Assembly: GCA_965230755.1 (NCBI GenBank)
Contig: CBDDLT010000015.1
Coordinates: 310,001-374,000 of the forward strand
Source of the DNA: DATFJT01 sp965230755
GTDB taxonomy: Bacteria; Bacteroidota; Bacteroidia; Chitinophagales; Saprospiraceae
Length of the DNA stretch: 64,000 nt
Direction: 5' to 3'
The translations under genes were made by a program, and so were the position numbers. Every line of letters begins with the position of its first letter. The first letter of the stretch is position 1. The notes beneath the pieces were generated by a model. It searched no databases and had not been told where the DNA came from. It was given only the letters and a program-made list of their open reading frames with translations. Shown here piece after piece: positions 60,069 to 64,000 of the stretch.

Positions 60069-60212
60069 AATACTTGAAACTTGATCTTAAATTAAAATTA
60101 CGGGATAAATACTGACTTTTCGTTGAGAAAGATCATTTGGGAATATGATTAAAATCAAGGCTTTAAAAGATCCTAGTTGATAACTTTAATTATTACTAAT
60201 TCAAAATGTATT

Positions 60213-60572
60213 ATGGAATTATTAGTTAAAGCCAATGATTATATTAAGGATATTCAAAGCAGGTTTAACCAGCATTATCCTCACTTACAAATTCGGTTCT
60301 ACAACAAAGAGCATTCCGACTTAGCGGGTTCGCCGAAATCACTGGAGATATCGAATGAGGTACAAATATCTGAGTTGAATTCTGAATTCGAACAGATTCA
60401 CGTCTCCATTTCCGGAAATAGGCAGGTGACTGATATAGAAACGGACTTTGAAACCATGGCAAATCTTCATGTCCAAATTTTTAGAAAGTCCGGGGCATTG
60501 TGGTTACAAACTTCAACGACGGATCATTGGACCTTAACGGAACAAGAAGAGAAAGGAAAATTATCTGAATAA
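60213..60572 (+). CDS. Small conserved protein of unknown function
   Basis: A 119-residue soluble protein starting MELLVKANDYI at 60213; I rejected a TTG start 12 codons earlier. It has alternating helix-strand pattern (IQSRFNQHYPHLQIRFYN, EIQISEL-like strands, QIFRKSGALWLQTS) but no motif I recognise. It is 20 bases upstream of a CBS-domain gene, so both may be co-transcribed. The fold may resemble a small stress or ribosome-associated protein, though nothing in the sequence establishes this. Confidence 0.6.
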   Translation: MELLVKANDYIKDIQSRFNQHYPHLQIRFYNKEHSDLAGSPKSLEISNEVQISELNSEFEQIHVSISGNRQVTDIETDFETMANLHVQIFRKSGALWLQTSTTDHWTLTEQEEKGKLSE

Positions 60573-60592
60573 CTATAAAAAAGTATTAACCG

Positions 60593-61006
60593 ATGAAAAA
60601 GAGAGCAACGGTAAGCAGTATTATGACAAAAAACCCTATTAGCATTAATAAAACACACCATCCGTCGGATGCCATTAAGATATTCGAAGAAAATAATATC
60701 CATCATCTACCAGTAGTCTCCGGTGACCAATTAATCGGAATTATTAGTAAGACGGATATTGAGCGTATTTCTTTTGTAACAGGCGCTCAAGAAGGTAATG
60801 TCAATACTTCGGTCTACGATTATTTGAGCATTGAGCAAATTATGACCAAAGATGTAGATAGCGTTGAAGAATTCGAAGAAATAAGACAGGTCGCTAGAAA
60901 ATTTTCGAAAAACGACTATCATGCTTTACCTGTTCTAAAAGATGGTCAATTGACAGGAATAGTTACCACCAATGATATTTTGGACTATTTCTTAGAGCAG
61001 TATTAA
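60593..61006 (+). CDS. CBS-domain pair protein (copy 3)
   Basis: A 137-residue protein with two CBS domains: VSSIMTKNPISINKTHHPSDA, IHHLPVVSGDQLIGIISKTD in the first and IEQIMTKDVDSVEEFEEIRQV with YHALPVLKDGQLTGIVTTND in the second. It is on the opposite strand to the other two CBS genes and follows the small unknown gene by 20 bases. Three CBS pairs in under 2 kb is dense. They probably sense AMP/ATP and adjust partners in the same operon. Confidence 0.87.
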   Translation: MKKRATVSSIMTKNPISINKTHHPSDAIKIFEENNIHHLPVVSGDQLIGIISKTDIERISFVTGAQEGNVNTSVYDYLSIEQIMTKDVDSVEEFEEIRQVARKFSKNDYHALPVLKDGQLTGIVTTNDILDYFLEQY

Positions 61007-61035
61007 GCTAAAATCCAATAATTGTTCTTTTAGTG

Positions 61036-61066
61036 AGAATGGCCCGTAGAAGTACGGGCTGTTCTT
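61036..61066. terminator. Bidirectional terminator after the CBS gene
   Basis: Strong stem GCCCGTA (61042-61048) with TACGGGC (61053-61059), extended by AGAA/TTCT flanks. It overlaps the end of the convergent SafE gene. Confidence 0.7.
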
Positions 61067-61763
61067 AATGACACATCACAGGATTATTGATTAGAAAACT
61101 AAAGTTTAATTGTTCAGGCGGAGCAATATTAAATCCTCTATAAATCAGAAATATCCCAAACACTAGAGAGACCAAAGGAATTATTTTCTGAAATCCCCTT
61201 TTCATCCTCGGAGATAAAAAATGAGAACCCGAGCTCAAGATCATCATCATTGGAAACGTACCCAAACCAAAAGCAAGCATGAACAAGACTGCATTTAAAA
61301 CCGAGCCTTCCGTTATCGCTCCTGCAATAGCCAAATAGACCATACCACAAGGCAAAAATCCATTGACAATTCCATAAGCCAAAGCTGGGTATCGATCTTT
61401 TTCAGCAATGATCTTACTCATTTGCTTACTGACCAATTTGTATACATAGGTGCCGACCTTAGTTCGGTTTACTAAAAGGTCTAGGTTCAAAGAAAACAAG
61501 AATAAGACTAGTAAGAATATACCGGTTAAAAGGGTGATGATTTGTTGAAGGCCCGCAAAAAAAATCAAATTGCCAATAAATCCAAATAGTATTCCCAATA
61601 TAGCATAGCTGACTAGCCTTCCGGAATTATACTGAATCCCCCTCCATAAAGCTTTTGTCCTATTCTCCTCACTTCCACCGCCAAAGATCAAGGCAAAAGG
61701 TCCGCACATCCCTATGCAATGAAGCGAACCCAAAAGACCCATGCTAAATGCCAAAGCAATCAT
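61065..61763 (-). CDS. Sulfite exporter TauE/SafE-family membrane protein of the cbb3 cluster
   Basis: A 232-residue protein with six membrane helices. The N-terminus has LLGSLHCIGMCGPFALIF with C16 and C20, a HCxxMCGP motif found in proteins encoded with cbb3 oxidase genes; these may move copper or sulfur compounds. YGIVNGFLPCGMVYLAIAGA contains a second conserved CG pair. It follows fixH by 13 bases and ends the operon at a terminator. TauE/SafE naming reflects the family, not a proven sulfite exporter, although a sulfite link to the island 2 kb away is tempting. Confidence 0.82.
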   Translation of the reverse strand: MIALAFSMGLLGSLHCIGMCGPFALIFGGGSEENRTKALWRGIQYNSGRLVSYAILGILFGFIGNLIFFAGLQQIITLLTGIFLLVLFLFSLNLDLLVNRTKVGTYVYKLVSKQMSKIIAEKDRYPALAYGIVNGFLPCGMVYLAIAGAITEGSVLNAVLFMLAFGLGTFPMMMILSSGSHFLSPRMKRGFQKIIPLVSLVFGIFLIYRGFNIAPPEQLNFSFLINNPVMCH

Positions 61764-61776
61764 TGAGCAAAAAATT

Positions 61777-62205
61777 TTAGATATAAATCTTCTCTTCGTG
61801 ATAATACCGCTTACCCCGATAGGTCCAATTAACCTTAATCTTCCAAAGTCCCGGCACTATTTTATTGGTTTGGATAGCCATCGTCGAATTGTCAATGGGC
61901 ATATCAAAATCCATGGATTGATCTGAAGGGCGATAAAAGAGTATTTCACCAGTCGGACTATCCTGGCCCTCAAATTCGACAATTAATTTCTCTTCTTCTA
62001 TGAGGTAGTCAATTTGTAATTTATTCTCTGACTTGGCTGAGCTCAAAGCATCATATCGATCCTGATAAGCCAGATCAAGAGCGTAATAATCTTTACGCAC
62101 CAAGCTGTGGTCTACTTTGCGAGACTCAATCAATACCATAACCAATGTGGCAATGAATATGATGTAGAATACGAATATGCCATGTCCCCAATGAAACTTC
62201 TTCAT
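61777..62205 (-). CDS. fixH: FixH-like cbb3 oxidase assembly protein
   Basis: A 142-residue membrane-anchored protein with one N-terminal helix (about 8-26) and a beta-rich outer domain. It carries LVMVLIESRKVDHSLVRKDYYALDLAYQDR, typical of FixH/CcoH in cbb3 biogenesis. It lies 61 bases downstream of ccoG and 13 bases before the SafE gene. The usual role is assembly or stability of the cbb3 oxidase. Confidence 0.83.
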   Translation of the reverse strand: MKKFHWGHGIFVFYIIFIATLVMVLIESRKVDHSLVRKDYYALDLAYQDRYDALSSAKSENKLQIDYLIEEEKLIVEFEGQDSPTGEILFYRPSDQSMDFDMPIDNSTMAIQTNKIVPGLWKIKVNWTYRGKRYYHEEKIYI

Positions 62206-62266
62206 CTTTCTTATTTTTTACCTGTACTATAATATGTATAGAATATACCTACCATTTTCACTATCA

Positions 62267-63700
62267 CTACTTTATCGGCCCAATGAATGTGGTCTTGACC
62301 TCATCAATTAACTCACCGTTACCGTATACTTCTATTTTAAGATTCGTCTTTCTCCCGGTCAAATCATCCCCTTGTATTTTAATAAATATTGCTCCCTCAG
62401 TATTCTCGTTTTCTTTGGTGGTTGGTGTAGAACCAATGGGTTCGAAAATGGCCTGAGGAATATTCTTACACTTGAATTCGATCTGCAAAATTTCGTTTGA
62501 CTTATTGATCAGCTGATAGTTGTACAAATTACTGATATTACCATCCTCTAACTCTTGGAAAAGCATACCCGGTGTTCGCAACATCAGAGTTTCTATCTTG
62601 CCACGTTGGGCAAATAAGAAGATTTCCAATCCAATAAGGATCAACAAAACTGAGCTATATGCAAACACCCGAGTATTCCAGATCTTTCGAGCCCCCTCCA
62701 CTATACCTTTATGGCTATCTATTCTGATCAGACCCCTAGGTTTTTTGATCTTATCCATAACTTCATCACAGGCATCAATACAGGCCGTGCAATTCACACA
62801 TTCCATCTGAGTTCCATTCCGAATATCAATACCAGTAGGACAAACTTGTACGCATAATTTGCAGTCTATACAATCCCCTTTTTTCACCTGATCAGCTATA
62901 CTCGAAACATCCTCTTTTTTCTTTTTTGACAGCCTACCCCGAGGCTCACCTCGAACAAAATCATAGGAAACTGCCAGGGAATTTTCATCCAGCATCACTC
63001 CTTGTAATCTTCCATAAGGACATATTGTAGTACAAACCTGTTCCCGCATAATCGAGAATACTCCATAAAAAACTGCAGTGAATACAATCATGGAAATAAA
63101 GCCCAAAAGATTCTCAGCGGGAGGCGAAGTGACAATATTTAGAACCTCATCTACTCCAATTATATAGGATAAAAAAGTATGACTAATAATGGCAGCAATA
63201 ATGATGAAGAGCAGCTGCTTGACGACTTTTTTAAAGATCTTTTCCGTATCCCAGGGTGCTTCATTTAGTTTTTTTTGAGCCCGGGCATCGCCCTCTATGA
63301 AGTATTCTATTCTACGAAAAACCATCTCCATAAAAATGGTCTGAGGACATATCCAGCCACAGAACAACCGGCCGTATATCACCGTAAATAGAATAATAAA
63401 TACGATCAACGAAAGCATCGCAATCACAAAAAGATGAAAATCCTGAGGAGCGAAATAGACACCGAACAGTATAAATTTATTCTCGGGTATATTAAATAGC
63501 ATAAAAGGCTGACCATTCCACTTTATCCAGGGCATTCCCAACAGAAAGACGAGCAAGATATAAGAAACTACCTTTCTATACTCATAGAATCTCCCTTTCG
63601 GCTTTTTGGGATATATCCAAATCCTCTTACCCGATTGATCGACAGTTGCAATGGTATCCCGATACAATTCGTCTATGCCATTAAACTCTTCCATTTCCAT
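62267..63700 (-). CDS. ccoG: Cytochrome c oxidase accessory protein CcoG
   Basis: A 477-residue membrane FeS protein required for cbb3 oxidase maturation, thought to reduce copper or load haem-copper centres. Helices flank the CGWICPQTIFMEMVFRR and CTTICPYGRL motifs; a ferredoxin-like pair follows in DCIDCKLCVQVCPTGIDI and MECVNCTACIDACDEV. A C-terminal immunoglobulin-like domain starts near 375. Two N-terminal Met codons are possible. A GGCTGAA-A-TTCAGCC hairpin lies directly upstream of the start, between ccoP and ccoG. Confidence 0.93.
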   Translation of the reverse strand: MEMEEFNGIDELYRDTIATVDQSGKRIWIYPKKPKGRFYEYRKVVSYILLVFLLGMPWIKWNGQPFMLFNIPENKFILFGVYFAPQDFHLFVIAMLSLIVFIILFTVIYGRLFCGWICPQTIFMEMVFRRIEYFIEGDARAQKKLNEAPWDTEKIFKKVVKQLLFIIIAAIISHTFLSYIIGVDEVLNIVTSPPAENLLGFISMIVFTAVFYGVFSIMREQVCTTICPYGRLQGVMLDENSLAVSYDFVRGEPRGRLSKKKKEDVSSIADQVKKGDCIDCKLCVQVCPTGIDIRNGTQMECVNCTACIDACDEVMDKIKKPRGLIRIDSHKGIVEGARKIWNTRVFAYSSVLLILIGLEIFLFAQRGKIETLMLRTPGMLFQELEDGNISNLYNYQLINKSNEILQIEFKCKNIPQAIFEPIGSTPTTKENENTEGAIFIKIQGDDLTGRKTNLKIEVYGNGELIDEVKTTFIGPIK

Positions 63701-63741
63701 CTTTTCGGCTGAAATTCAGCCAATGAACATTATTCTATTCC

Positions 63742-64000
63742 CTATTCGGTCGCTTCCTCTTCGTATATTTCACCTTGTGGGGCCTTGGCGTTTGGAGGAT
63801 TGGTCCCCTCTAATGTCAATATATAACTGGCCAGTTTTTGCATGGTTTTAGGCTGTATTTGCTCTTTCCACGCTATCATTCCCTTACTTGGAACACCGTA
63901 TTTAATCGTCTTAAATATATTCTTTATGCCACCCCCGTGTATCCAGTACTTATCCGTCAGGTTAGGACCTACCCCACCCTGGCCTTCGGGGCCATGACAA
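63742..64000 (-). CDS. ccoP: Cytochrome c oxidase cbb3-type subunit III, C-terminal fragment
   Basis: The last 86 codons of CcoP; the rest lies beyond the window. The fragment begins inside a haem c site (C-H of a CxxCH motif, CHGPEGQGGVGPNL), followed by DKYWIHGGGIKNIFKTIKYG and GMIAWKEQIQPKTMQKLASYI, the family-typical second cytochrome c domain. It is 41 bases upstream of ccoG. It shows that a cbb3 terminal oxidase operon leads into this biogenesis cluster. Confidence 0.9.
   Translation of the reverse strand, partial: CHGPEGQGGVGPNLTDKYWIHGGGIKNIFKTIKYGVPSKGMIAWKEQIQPKTMQKLASYILTLEGTNPPNAKAPQGEIYEEEATE

Noticed and set aside
61065..61763. True sulfite exporter linked to the sulfur island
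   Set aside because: The HCxxMCGP form and the ccoG-fixH context fit the cbb3-associated subgroup; family name alone does not prove sulfite export.
1..64000. CRISPR arrays, tRNA or rRNA genes
   Set aside because: No regularly spaced repeats with unique spacers, no cloverleaf with CCA-like end and no rRNA-like sequence were found in the gaps.

Overview
The window looks like a chromosome segment of a free-living, aerobic Bacteroidota bacterium. The evidence is type IX secretion C-terminal modules, a gliding-motility-type C-terminal domain, a TonB-dependent receptor, TAnnTTTG-type -7 promoter boxes, LytTR two-component signalling, low GC and almost no Shine-Dalgarno sequences. A Saprospiria- or Chitinophagia-like lineage is plausible but cannot be fixed from sequence reading alone. 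I see no rRNA, tRNA, CRISPR array or prophage.

Left part (1-31000): an ECF sigma factor with a membrane partner and an outer-membrane barrel; a LamG surface protein and YbaB; a secreted T9SS protein; a sterol-desaturase-type hydroxylase; RluA-type pseudouridine synthase with O-antigen ligase; pheS-hisS; a complete IS4-family insertion sequence (11626-13033) with a 5-bp target duplication; a BlaR1/BlaI-type regulatory pair with two matching operators; a propeller histidine kinase and LytTR regulator followed by two secreted proteins; an overlapping block encoding ApbE, a DnaQ-type exonuclease, an MbnP-like lipoprotein and its MbnH-like dihaem partner; then a sulfotransferase, a DUF998-type membrane protein and two hydrolases.

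Middle part (31000-43500): a TetR regulator and a short-chain dehydrogenase sharing near-identical operators; etfBA; a TonB-dependent receptor; glyA; a DEAD-box helicase; a small ABC transporter with an alpha/beta hydrolase; and an SplB-like radical SAM gene broken by one frameshift in a poly-A run.

Right part (43519-59012): the most striking region, a sulfur-oxidation island. On the plus strand lie a DUF1641 protein and a type II sulfide:quinone oxidoreductase. On the minus strand a tightly packed operon runs persulfide dioxygenase-rhodanese, SulP transporter, fused FeS/NrfD subunit, Tat-less molybdopterin subunit (SoeA-like), single rhodanese. Upstream of it are an ArsR-family regulator with cysteines placed as in persulfide sensors, a second SulP, a split YeeE/YedE sulfur transporter pair, a Crp/Fnr regulator and a second persulfide dioxygenase-rhodanese. 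The inferred route is sulfide to persulfide (SQR), to sulfite (persulfide dioxygenase), to sulfate (Soe-like complex), with SulP proteins moving the oxyanions and electrons going to quinone. Two matching palindromes, upstream of DUF1641-sqr and of the dioxygenase operon, suggest one sulfur-responsive regulon.

Right edge (59213-64000): three CBS-domain proteins and a small protein of unknown function lead into the cbb3 oxidase biogenesis cluster (SafE-type protein, FixH, CcoG) and the C-terminus of CcoP, cut by the window end. A cbb3 oxidase is a reasonable final acceptor for the electrons released by the sulfur island.
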